Below are positions 1 through 4,846 of a stretch of 5,627 nucleotides of DNA, one piece after another (the stretch's first letter is position 1; each line of letters starts with the position of its first letter). The notes beneath the pieces were generated by a model. The model had not been told where the DNA came from. It did no database searches and worked only from the letters and a program-made list of their open reading frames with translations. This stretch comes from Arthrobacter sp. (GTDB lineage Bacteria; Actinomycetota; Actinomycetes; Actinomycetales; Micrococcaceae): assembly GCA_030146405.1 (NCBI GenBank), contig JASLBS010000024.1, positions 1 through 5,627 on the forward strand, written 5' to 3'. The translations under genes were made by a program, and so were the position numbers.

Positions 1-1003
1 ACTGCACACCGACGCGCTCACGGGCGCGGCTCCGGCCGTCGAGATCACGGGCGCCGGCAACGTCACCGTCGAGACGGTCGAGCGCGGCGACGCCCGGCTG
101 GGCACCGCGGCGACGCCGGAGGACCGCGTGTCCGCGGCAGCCTGGAACGCCTTCACCGAGGCGACGGTCATCACCATCCCGAAGGAGACGGTGGCCGACG
201 GCGAGGTCATGGTCAGCGTCACCGGATCGGCGTCAGAGGCGGCCGCGCAGCACATCCTGATCCGCGCGGAGGCCTTCTCGAAGGCCGTCGTCGTGCTGGA
301 CCACTCCGGCTCCGTGACGCTCGCCCAGAACGTCGAGATCGTCGTCGGCGACGGGGCGGAACTGACGGTCGTCAGCGTCCAGGAATGGGACGACGACGCC
401 GTGCACGTCTCCTCGCAGCAGGCGAAGGTGGGACGCGACGCGCGCTACAAGCACGTCGTCGTCAGCCTCGGCGGCGACTTGGTGCGCCTCACGCCGTCCT
501 CGATCTTCACCGCTCCCGGTGCCGAGGTCGAGATGTACGGGCTGTACTTCGCCGACGCCGGCCAGCACCTCGAGCAGCGCCTCCTCGTGGACCACGCCGT
601 ACCCAACTGCAAGTCCCGCGTGACCTACAAGGGCGCGCTGCAGGGCAAGGACGCGCACACCGTGTGGGTCGGCGACGTGCTGATCCGCAAGGCGGCCGAG
701 GGAACGGACACCTACGAGACCAACCGCAACCTCATCCTCACGGACGGCGCGCGGTCCGACTCGGTCCCGAACCTCGAGATCGAGACAGGCCTCATCGAGG
801 GTGCGGGCCACGCCAGCGCCACCGGCCGGTTCGACGACGAGCACCTCTTCTACCTGATGGCCCGCGGAATCCCCGAGAAGGATGCACGCCGCCTCGTGGT
901 GCGCGGCTTCCTCACCGAGGTCATCCAGCAGATCAAGGTACCCGCGCTCGAGGAGCGGCTCTCCGCGTCGGTCGAGCGTGAACTCGCGGCAGGCAACCTC
1001 TGA
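1..1003 (+). CDS. sufD: SufD, Fe-S cluster assembly scaffold subunit (5' partial)
   Basis: SufD is the non-ATPase subunit that pairs with SufB in the cytosolic SufBC2D scaffold, where Fe-S clusters are assembled. The frame is open from base 2 with no start, so the gene begins upstream. 333 residues are visible; family members are about 390-420 long, so roughly the first 60-90 residues are missing. A GTG at 128 is only an internal Val codon, because homologous-looking sequence precedes it. The visible part shows the repetitive beta-strand core of the SufB/SufD family, the stretch VDHAVPNCKSRVTYKGAL (codons about 593-646), PNLEIE, and a C-terminal helical domain starting GHASATGRFDDEHLFYLMARG. 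The His at 809-811 appears to match the functional His of E. coli SufD (His360), but no Cys sits two residues before it. The stop overlaps the next start by one base (TGATG), so translation is probably coupled. The gene upstream is presumably sufB (inference). Confidence 0.93.
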   Translation, partial: LHTDALTGAAPAVEITGAGNVTVETVERGDARLGTAATPEDRVSAAAWNAFTEATVITIPKETVADGEVMVSVTGSASEAAAQHILIRAEAFSKAVVVLDHSGSVTLAQNVEIVVGDGAELTVVSVQEWDDDAVHVSSQQAKVGRDARYKHVVVSLGGDLVRLTPSSIFTAPGAEVEMYGLYFADAGQHLEQRLLVDHAVPNCKSRVTYKGALQGKDAHTVWVGDVLIRKAAEGTDTYETNRNLILTDGARSDSVPNLEIETGLIEGAGHASATGRFDDEHLFYLMARGIPEKDARRLVVRGFLTEVIQQIKVPALEERLSASVERELAAGNL

Positions 1004-1362
1004 TGACGGATGCACCCCGCGGCGAGCTGATCTGCAGCGTCGACGACATCCAGGTGAAGCAGGCGCTGCGCGTGCTCATCGACGACTATCCCGTCGTCAT
1101 CGTCCGTGATTCGGACGGTGAGATCCACGCCCTCGGGGACACCTGCTCCCACGCGGACGTCTCCCTCTCCGACGGCGACGTCGAGGGGTGCGTCATCGAG
1201 TGCTGGGGCCACGGTTCCCAGTTCGATCTCCGCAGCGGCGCGCCGCTGCAACTCCCGGCGTACGAGCCGGTGCCGGTGTTCGCGCTCGAGATCCACGACG
1301 GCAACGTCTACGTGGACATCTCGACCGTCACCAACGGCGCCCCAGCGCCACAGCTCGGCTAG
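1003..1362 (+). CDS. Rieske-type [2Fe-2S] ferredoxin of the suf operon
   Basis: This is a 119-residue soluble Rieske [2Fe-2S] protein, the size of the ferredoxin subunits of non-haem oxygenases; automated annotation often names such genes after phenylpropionate or biphenyl dioxygenase ferredoxins. The cluster ligands are visible as Cys48-Ser-His50, 16 residues, then Cys67-Trp-Gly-His70, the standard C-x-H...C-x-x-H pattern, followed by the usual GSQFD and a Pro-rich turn (LPAYEPVPVF). There is no signal peptide or membrane helix, so it should be cytosolic. The ATG shares its A with the sufD stop and there is no strong Shine-Dalgarno, which suggests translational coupling. Lying between sufD and sufC, with no oxygenase alpha subunit nearby, it more likely serves Fe-S assembly (electron supply or cluster handling) than aromatic degradation. 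That role is inferred. Similar small Rieske genes occur at this place in other actinobacterial suf operons. Confidence 0.92.
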   Translation: MTDAPRGELICSVDDIQVKQALRVLIDDYPVVIVRDSDGEIHALGDTCSHADVSLSDGDVEGCVIECWGHGSQFDLRSGAPLQLPAYEPVPVFALEIHDGNVYVDISTVTNGAPAPQLG

Positions 1363-1404
1363 CGCGAGCAGTAACCCACCAACTTCCTGCCCAGCAGACG
1401 AACG

Positions 1405-1412
1405 AGAAGGAA
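1405..1412 (+). promoter_or_regulatory. Ribosome binding site of sufC
   Basis: AGAAGGAA lies 4 bases before the sufC ATG at 1417, with the AGAAGG core 6 bases away. It supports that start and independent initiation of sufC. The 54-bp gap after the Rieske gene shows no obvious promoter or terminator. Confidence 0.7.
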
Positions 1413-1416
1413 CACG

Positions 1417-2184
1417 ATGTCCACACTTGAAATCAAGGACCTGCATGTCAGTATCGACACCGAGCAGGGCAACGTCCCCATCCTCAACGGGGTCACGCTG
1501 ACCATCAGGACGGGCGAGACCCACGCGATCATGGGGCCCAACGGCTCGGGCAAGTCCACCCTCGCCTCCACCATCGCGGGCCACCCCCGCTACAAGGTGG
1601 ACAGCGGCTCCATCGAGCTCGACGGCGAGGACGTCCTGTCCATGAGCGTCGACGAACGTGCACGCGCAGGTCTCTTCCTCGCCATGCAGTACCCCGTGGA
1701 GGTTCCCGGAGTCACCATGACGAACTTCCTGCGGACCGCGAAGACCGCGCTCGACGGCGAGGCCCCGAGCCTCCGCCACTGGACCAAGGACGTCAAGACG
1801 GCCATGTCCGCGCTGCGCATCGACGCCGACTTCGCCCAGCGCAATGTCAACGAGGGTTTCTCAGGCGGCGAGAAGAAGCGCGTGGAGATCCTCCAGCTCG
1901 AACTCTTCCGCCCGAAGTTCGCGATCCTCGACGAGACCGACTCCGGCCTCGACGTGGATGCGCTGAAGGTGGTTTCGGAGGGTGTCAACCGCGAGCACTC
2001 CAAGGGGGAGATGGGCACGCTGCTCATCACCCACTACACGCGGATCCTGCGCTACATCAAGCCGGACTTCGTCCACGTCTTCGTGGCCGGCCGGATCGCC
2101 GAGCAGGGTGGGCCGGAGCTCGCGGACCAGCTCGAGGCCGAGGGTTACGATCGGTTCACGGCGCAGACCGTCGTGCAGGCGTAG
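1417..2184 (+). CDS. sufC: SufC, ATPase of the SufBCD Fe-S assembly complex
   Basis: SufC is the cytosolic ABC-type ATPase that binds SufB and SufD; its ATP-driven dimerisation opens the scaffold for cluster assembly. At 255 residues the protein is the normal family length. Motifs in order: Walker A GPNGSGKST (40-48), Q-loop AMQYP with Gln91, signature FSGGEKKR (148-155), Walker B FAILDETDSGLD (168-179) with catalytic Glu173, and the H-loop ITHYTR with His206. FSGGEKKR, ILDETDSGLDVDALK and the YPVEVPGV segment after the Q-loop are typical of SufC and separate it from transport ATPases. There are no membrane segments. The ATG at 1417 has a good Shine-Dalgarno (AGAAGGAA). The gene lies 54 bp after the Rieske gene and 56 bp before sufT, all on one strand, so one operon is expected. 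Confidence 0.97.
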   Translation: MSTLEIKDLHVSIDTEQGNVPILNGVTLTIRTGETHAIMGPNGSGKSTLASTIAGHPRYKVDSGSIELDGEDVLSMSVDERARAGLFLAMQYPVEVPGVTMTNFLRTAKTALDGEAPSLRHWTKDVKTAMSALRIDADFAQRNVNEGFSGGEKKRVEILQLELFRPKFAILDETDSGLDVDALKVVSEGVNREHSKGEMGTLLITHYTRILRYIKPDFVHVFVAGRIAEQGGPELADQLEAEGYDRFTAQTVVQA

Positions 2185-2225
2185 GACACAGGAACCAGCC
2201 CCGGTGCGTCCGTGCCGGGTAGCTC

Positions 2226-2232
2226 GAAAGGA
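2226..2232 (+). promoter_or_regulatory. Ribosome binding site of sufT
   Basis: GAAAGGA sits 8 bases before the ATG at 2241 and fixes the start of the DUF59 gene. The same pattern, an A-rich purine run carrying AAGGA or AAAGG, precedes sufC and the ABC-F gene in this window. Confidence 0.7.
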
Positions 2233-2240
2233 ACAGTGCA

Positions 2241-2570
2241 ATGAGTGATGTGCAGCAGGCGCCCACGGCGCTGGATGACATCGAGGAGGCTCTCCGGGAC
2301 GTGATCGATCCCGAGCTCGGCGTGAACATCGTCGACCTCGGGCTCCTCTACGGCCTGAAGTACGCCGAGGACGGCGCCCTCCTGATCGACATGACGCTGA
2401 CGACGGCGGCATGCCCGCTGACCGATGTGCTCGAGGAGCAGGTGGGTCAGGCGCTGGACGGCGTCGTCGACGAGTGGCGGTTGAACTGGGTGTGGATGCC
2501 GCCATGGGGTCCGGAGAAGATCACCGAGGACGGCCGCGACCAGATGCGGGCCCTCGGGTTCAACATCTGA
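2241..2570 (+). CDS. sufT: SufT-like DUF59/MIP18 metal-sulfur cluster assembly factor
   Basis: This 109-residue protein of the MIP18/DUF59 family is usually called SufT or 'metal-sulfur cluster biosynthetic enzyme' when it ends a suf operon. It is thought to help mature or deliver Fe-S clusters to target proteins in the cytosol; the exact chemistry is not settled. Visible hallmarks are DPELGVNIVDLGLLYG (23-38), the MTLTTAACPLTD segment with the conserved Cys58, and the C-terminal WMPPWGPEKITEDGRDQMRALGF block (85-107). The length is normal and the protein is all soluble. The ATG at 2241 is supported by GAAAGGA at 2226-2232. It is the last plus-strand gene of the cluster, followed 12 bases later by a strong hairpin. 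Its last 124 bases lie antisense to the end of the long bioN reading frame, which is unusual for such a conserved gene. No sufS or sufU lies between it and sufC. Confidence 0.93.
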   Translation: MSDVQQAPTALDDIEEALRDVIDPELGVNIVDLGLLYGLKYAEDGALLIDMTLTTAACPLTDVLEEQVGQALDGVVDEWRLNWVWMPPWGPEKITEDGRDQMRALGFNI

Positions 2571-3343
2571 CCGAGCGATCGAGAAGGGCGGTTCCGGCTA
2601 CGGCCGGGCCGCCCTTCCGCATGGGTGCAGGTGCCCGTGGACAGGTGTCCGGCGTCGGCGTCCGTCGCCGTAACGGCCTCTCGGCCGTCGTCGTCGTCGT
2701 CCGCGCCGGCTGTCTCGACGGAGCGATGTTCGCCCAGCCCGCGCGCTGCCAGCGCCTCCCCGGTCCGGTGCGCATAGGCAACGGCGCCGATGACCAGCGG
2801 GGTCACGAGTACGCGCGGATTGCGCTCGAGACCCCGCGCCCTCGCTGCATCCCGGAGGTCGAGAACGGATCCGACGAGATAGGGGATGCTGCGGAGCATG
2901 ATCGCGAGCGTCAGTGCGAAGCGTTCTGGGTCGGCGCCGAGGACCCGCAGCGGACGCACCAGCTTCACCACGCCGTCGAGGAGTACCGGGACCGGGGTGG
3001 TGAGGGTCAGTGCACGCGCGGCGAGCAAGCAGGCGGTGATGCCGCCCACCACCACGAAGGCGCGCACCCACCCCTGGGTGAACCCCTGGTACAGCGCGAG
3101 GACGGTCAGGACGGGTAGTGCCGGTACCAGCATCCCCAGGATGCGGGCGGGGGAACACCGGGCGCCGAGGGCGAGGGACGCGACGGCGAGGACGAGCACG
3201 ACGCCGGTCACGAGCGGCGATCGCGCCGCCACCACCGCGCACGCACACCCAAGTGATGCGAGTGCCTTGATCCAGAGGGGGGAACGGTACAGGAACCCAG
3301 ATCCCGGGCGGTAGAGGCCGAGCGTGCTCCCGAAACCCCTCAT
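2447..3343 (-). CDS. bioN: BioN, EcfT-type transmembrane coupling protein of the biotin ECF transporter
   Basis: BioN is the EcfT (CbiQ-family) membrane subunit that links the ATPase BioM to the biotin-binding BioY. Hydrophobic segments lie at about residues 22-40, 42-60, 68-87, 95-116 and 178-191. Two Ala-Arg-Gly coupling motifs known to contact the ATPase are present: DAARARGLER (Arg170) and EALAARGLGEH (Arg201). The functional core is complete by about residue 208, close to the usual family length of 200-250. The remaining 90 or so residues (bases 2447-2719) are polar, begin with five Asp codons, match nothing I recognise, run through the sufT terminator and end inside sufT on the opposite strand. 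They are probably an accidental tail rather than a domain. The ATG start overlaps the bioM stop by 4 bases (ATGA), so translation is coupled. The core identification is firm; the true C-terminus is uncertain. Confidence 0.88.
   Translation of the reverse strand: MRGFGSTLGLYRPGSGFLYRSPLWIKALASLGCACAVVAARSPLVTGVVLVLAVASLALGARCSPARILGMLVPALPVLTVLALYQGFTQGWVRAFVVVGGITACLLAARALTLTTPVPVLLDGVVKLVRPLRVLGADPERFALTLAIMLRSIPYLVGSVLDLRDAARARGLERNPRVLVTPLVIGAVAYAHRTGEALAARGLGEHRSVETAGADDDDDGREAVTATDADAGHLSTGTCTHAEGRPGRSRNRPSRSLGQMLNPRARIWSRPSSVIFSGPHGGIHTQFNRHSSTTPSSA
2583..2617 (+). terminator. Hairpin terminator after sufT, possibly bidirectional
   Basis: GAAGGGCGG (2583-2591) pairs perfectly with CCGCCCTTC (2609-2617). 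An inner CCGGC/GCCGG stem (2594-2598 with 2603-2607) is capped by a UACG loop closed by C-G, a very stable UNCG-type tetraloop. It begins 12 bases after the sufT stop. There is no long T run, which is common for terminators in high-GC actinobacteria. Because the outer stem is symmetric, it may also end bioYMN transcripts coming from the right, although the bioN reading frame passes through it. Confidence 0.8.
2687..2701. repeat. (GTC)5 trinucleotide repeat
   Basis: Five tandem GTC units are read on the minus strand as five GAC codons (Asp215-219) at the start of the non-conserved BioN tail. Slippage by whole units would keep the frame, so it could vary in length without breaking the gene. Confidence 0.75.
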
Positions 3344-4047
3344 GCCCGACCGCGCTCGGATCCACGCGCTGAGAGCTCCCGGTAGGCGGCGACCGCTGCG
3401 GCGGGGACGCCGTCGAAGACGATCCGGCCCTCGTCCACCACCAGCGTCCGCTCACTCTCCCGGGCGAAGTCGAGATTGTGCGTGGCGAAGACCACCTGCT
3501 GGTCCAGCCCCGCGATGAGCGTGCGGATCCGCACCTCGTTCCGCAGGTCCAGCAGCGTGGTGGGCTCGTCCACCACCAGGATCCGCGGGTCCATCGCGGC
3601 GACGACGGCGAAGGCCAGGAGCTGTCGCTCACCACCGGACAGCTCGTAGATACTGCGATCCGCCAGGTGGAGGATGCCGAAGCGGGCCAGGACGGCGTCG
3701 GCGCGGTTCCTCCGTGCTGCGGGCGCGAGCTTGAGCGTCCTGAGCGAGAGTTCGATGTCCTCCCGACCGGTGGGCATCACCAGCTGCGACAGTGGATCGG
3801 TGAACACGAAGCCCACGGAGCGCCGTACTCGTCGCCCTGCCCGCCGGGTGTCGTTGCCGAGGACCGTCACCGAACCCTCGGTGGGCTCCACCAGACCGTT
3901 GATCAGCCGCAGCAGGGTCGACTTCCCCGAACCGTTGGCGCCGATCACGGAGACCCTCCGCTCGACGAGCATGAGGTCCAGGGCCTGGAGCAGCACGCGC
4001 GGCTCGGCGTCGTTCGTCCGTACCAGGGCGTGATCGAAGCGGATCAC
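3340..4047 (-). CDS. bioM: BioM, EcfA-type ATPase of the biotin ECF transporter
   Basis: This is the cytoplasmic ATP-binding subunit (EcfA/CbiO family) that powers biotin uptake with BioN and BioY. It has 235 residues, normal for BioM. Motifs: Walker A GANGSGKST (36-44), Q-loop FTDPLSQ with Gln88, signature LSGGERQ (136-142), Walker B RILVVDEP (155-162) with catalytic Glu161, D-loop TLLDLRN, and H-loop ATHNLD with His190. The assignment to biotin rather than cobalt or another vitamin rests on the adjoining bioY. The start is GTG at 4047, overlapping the bioY stop as GTGA. The stop overlaps the bioN ATG as ATGA. Neither junction has a strong Shine-Dalgarno, so translation is probably coupled and subunit ratios set by it. 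A single EcfA gene implies a BioM homodimer. Confidence 0.95.
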   Translation of the reverse strand: MIRFDHALVRTNDAEPRVLLQALDLMLVERRVSVIGANGSGKSTLLRLINGLVEPTEGSVTVLGNDTRRAGRRVRRSVGFVFTDPLSQLVMPTGREDIELSLRTLKLAPAARRNRADAVLARFGILHLADRSIYELSGGERQLLAFAVVAAMDPRILVVDEPTTLLDLRNEVRIRTLIAGLDQQVVFATHNLDFARESERTLVVDEGRIVFDGVPAAAVAAYRELSARGSERGRA

Positions 4048-4679
4048 GAACGGCGCGGGGCGGAGAGGAGGCGTGGAAAGGCGCGATGGACCGACAGGGC
4101 AAGTCCCGCGACCAGCACGTTCTTCAGCACGTCCCCGGGAAGGTAGGCCGCGTCGACGATCATCGCTTCACGGAGGGGGAGCCCGGCGTTGACCATGAGT
4201 CCGGCCACCCCGAGCGGGTGAATGGTCAGCAGGCTCGCGACCAGGCAGCTTCCGAAGAGCAACGCTGCGCGGCGGCGCGGGTTACGGCGGATCACGACGA
4301 CGGAGAGTGCGCCTGCCACGAGCGCGGCCAGGGGGAAGGCCAGGAGATAACCCGCGGACGGTCCTGCCAGGACGCCGAAGCCACCGCTGAAGCCGCTGAA
4401 GACCGGCAGCCCGATGAGGCCGGCCGCCAGGTAGAGCAGCACGGCGGCTGCTCCGCGGGCGGGTCCGAGGACCACGCCGGCAAGCAGTACGCCGAGGGTC
4501 TGGAGGGTTATGGGCACGCCGAGCGGACCCACCGGTATACCGGGTACGATTGACAGGGCGGCGACGAGGGCGGCGAAGACCGCGATCAGCGAGAGGTCGG
4601 TGGAGTTCCACCGCTTCCGGGACACAGCCTGCCGACCGATGGCGGGGCCGGCGATGGTTCTCTCCGCGCGCTGCTGCAT
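4044..4679 (-). CDS. bioY: BioY, biotin-binding S component of the ECF transporter
   Basis: BioY is the integral membrane protein that binds biotin with high affinity; with BioM and BioN it forms the full transporter. I start it at the ATG at 4679 (211 residues) because GAAGGAG lies 8 bases upstream. An in-frame ATG at 4712 would add 11 residues, but it lies inside the leader inverted repeat and has no such site. After a charged N-terminal tail of about 27 residues there are six likely membrane helices. BioY-type stretches include VPITLQTLGVLLAG (55-68), YLAAGLIGLPVFSG (83-96), GPSAGYLLAFPLAA (106-119) and YLPGDVLKN (179-187). This is the usual family size. It is the first gene of the bioYMN operon and overlaps bioM by 4 bases. 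Its leader carries inverted repeats that suggest control, presumably by biotin status (inference). Confidence 0.95.
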   Translation of the reverse strand: MQQRAERTIAGPAIGRQAVSRKRWNSTDLSLIAVFAALVAALSIVPGIPVGPLGVPITLQTLGVLLAGVVLGPARGAAAVLLYLAAGLIGLPVFSGFSGGFGVLAGPSAGYLLAFPLAALVAGALSVVVIRRNPRRRAALLFGSCLVASLLTIHPLGVAGLMVNAGLPLREAMIVDAAYLPGDVLKNVLVAGLALSVHRAFPRLLSAPRRS

Positions 4680-4687
4680 GGCACACA

Positions 4688-4694
4688 CTCCTTC
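4688..4694 (-). promoter_or_regulatory. Ribosome binding site deciding the bioY start
   Basis: On the minus strand this reads GAAGGAG, a near-perfect Shine-Dalgarno 8 bases before the ATG at 4679. It selects that ATG over the upstream in-frame ATG at 4712. Confidence 0.85.
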
Positions 4695-4697
4695 AGT

Positions 4698-4727
4698 ACA
4701 CCGGAGATGCACCGGCTGCTCCGGTGT
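4698..4727 (-). promoter_or_regulatory. Inverted repeat in the bioY leader, just before the ribosome binding site
   Basis: ACACCGGAG (4698-4706) and CTCCGGTGT (4719-4727) form a perfect 9-bp inverted repeat around a 12-base centre. In the bioY mRNA it ends 3 bases before the Shine-Dalgarno. The centre holds a further copy of the core (CCGGTG on the minus strand, 4710-4715), which can pair with the 5' arm instead. It could be a DNA operator or an RNA element acting on bioY translation. The repeat is certain; the function is not. Confidence 0.55.
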
Positions 4728-4731
4728 TGTG

Positions 4732-4737
4732 TTGACA
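4732..4737 (+). promoter_or_regulatory. Candidate -35 box (TTGACA) for the ABC-F gene
   Basis: This is a perfect TTGACA on the plus strand, about 110 bases before the ABC-F gene. The -10 region at 17-19 bases spacing (4755-4762) is poor: TTCTGT or TCTGTA, with no TAnnnT match. It is a weak promoter candidate that may be chance, given that it lies in the bioY leader. Confidence 0.25.
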
Positions 4738-4765
4738 TCCTCCAGCTTCCACTGCTTCTGTACCG

Positions 4766-4771
4766 ACCCTA
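4766..4771 (-). promoter_or_regulatory. Candidate -10 box (TAGGGT) for bioYMN
   Basis: On the minus strand this reads TAGGGT, fitting the actinobacterial TAnnnT pattern. It would start transcription at about 4758-4760 and give a leader of about 80 bases that includes the whole inverted repeat at 4698-4727. No good -35 lies at the usual spacing; the position where one would fall abuts or overlaps the palindrome at 4794-4810, as expected for a regulated promoter. This is inferred from pattern only. Confidence 0.3.
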
Positions 4772-4793
4772 GCGCCGGAAAACGGGGGATCCT

Positions 4794-4810
4794 TTGGAGG
4801 ATTCCTCCAA
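4794..4810. promoter_or_regulatory. Perfect 17-bp palindrome, likely operator
   Basis: TTGGAGGA and TCCTCCAA are exact reverse complements around a single central T. An 8+1+8 dyad in a short divergent intergenic region is typical of a binding site for a dimeric regulator. It lies about 37 bases before the ABC-F start and upstream of the candidate bioY -10, so it could act on either gene or both. I cannot name the regulator. I see no match to the biotin regulator sites I know for other groups (BioR, or the BioQ pattern with TGAAC and GTTCA halves). Confidence 0.6.
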
Positions 4811-4832
4811 CAAATGCCGCTTGGGCACCATC

Positions 4833-4838
4833 GAAAGG
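4833..4838 (+). promoter_or_regulatory. Ribosome binding site deciding the ABC-F start
   Basis: GAAAGG ends 8 bases before GTG 4847 but only 2 bases before ATG 4841. The spacing favours the GTG start. Confidence 0.6.
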
Positions 4839-4846
4839 CCATGACC

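Noticed and set aside
233..1779. Long minus-strand open frames opposite sufD, the Rieske gene and sufC
   Set aside because: These are high-GC shadow frames: their sequences are Arg/Val/Asp/Gly-rich and low in complexity, with no family features, while the plus strand carries unmistakable conserved proteins.
2200..2219. Possible hairpin between sufC and sufT (CCCGG with CCGGG)
   Set aside because: There are only 5 Watson-Crick pairs around a 10-base interior that adds little beyond wobble pairs. This is common by chance in such GC-rich DNA and too weak to call an attenuator.
2673..2688. Hairpin ACGGCC/GGCCGT with a GAGA loop (minus strand) in the BioN tail, considered as the bio operon terminator
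   Set aside because: The stem is only 6 bp, with no U-rich run after it, and it lies inside an open coding frame. The 2583-2617 hairpin is far stronger.
2411..3118. Plus-strand frame running from sufT into the bioN region
   Set aside because: It overlaps sufT out of frame, runs through the terminator hairpin, and is antisense to the conserved BioN core.
2598..3635. 345-residue minus-strand frame spanning bioM and bioN
   Set aside because: It is in the wrong frame relative to both genes and is Arg/Pro/Ser-rich. Fragments resembling neither transporter subunit show it is a shadow.
4680..4712. Upstream ATG at 4712 extending BioY by 11 residues
   Set aside because: It lies inside the leader inverted repeat with no ribosome binding site, whereas the ATG at 4679 has GAAGGAG at ideal spacing.
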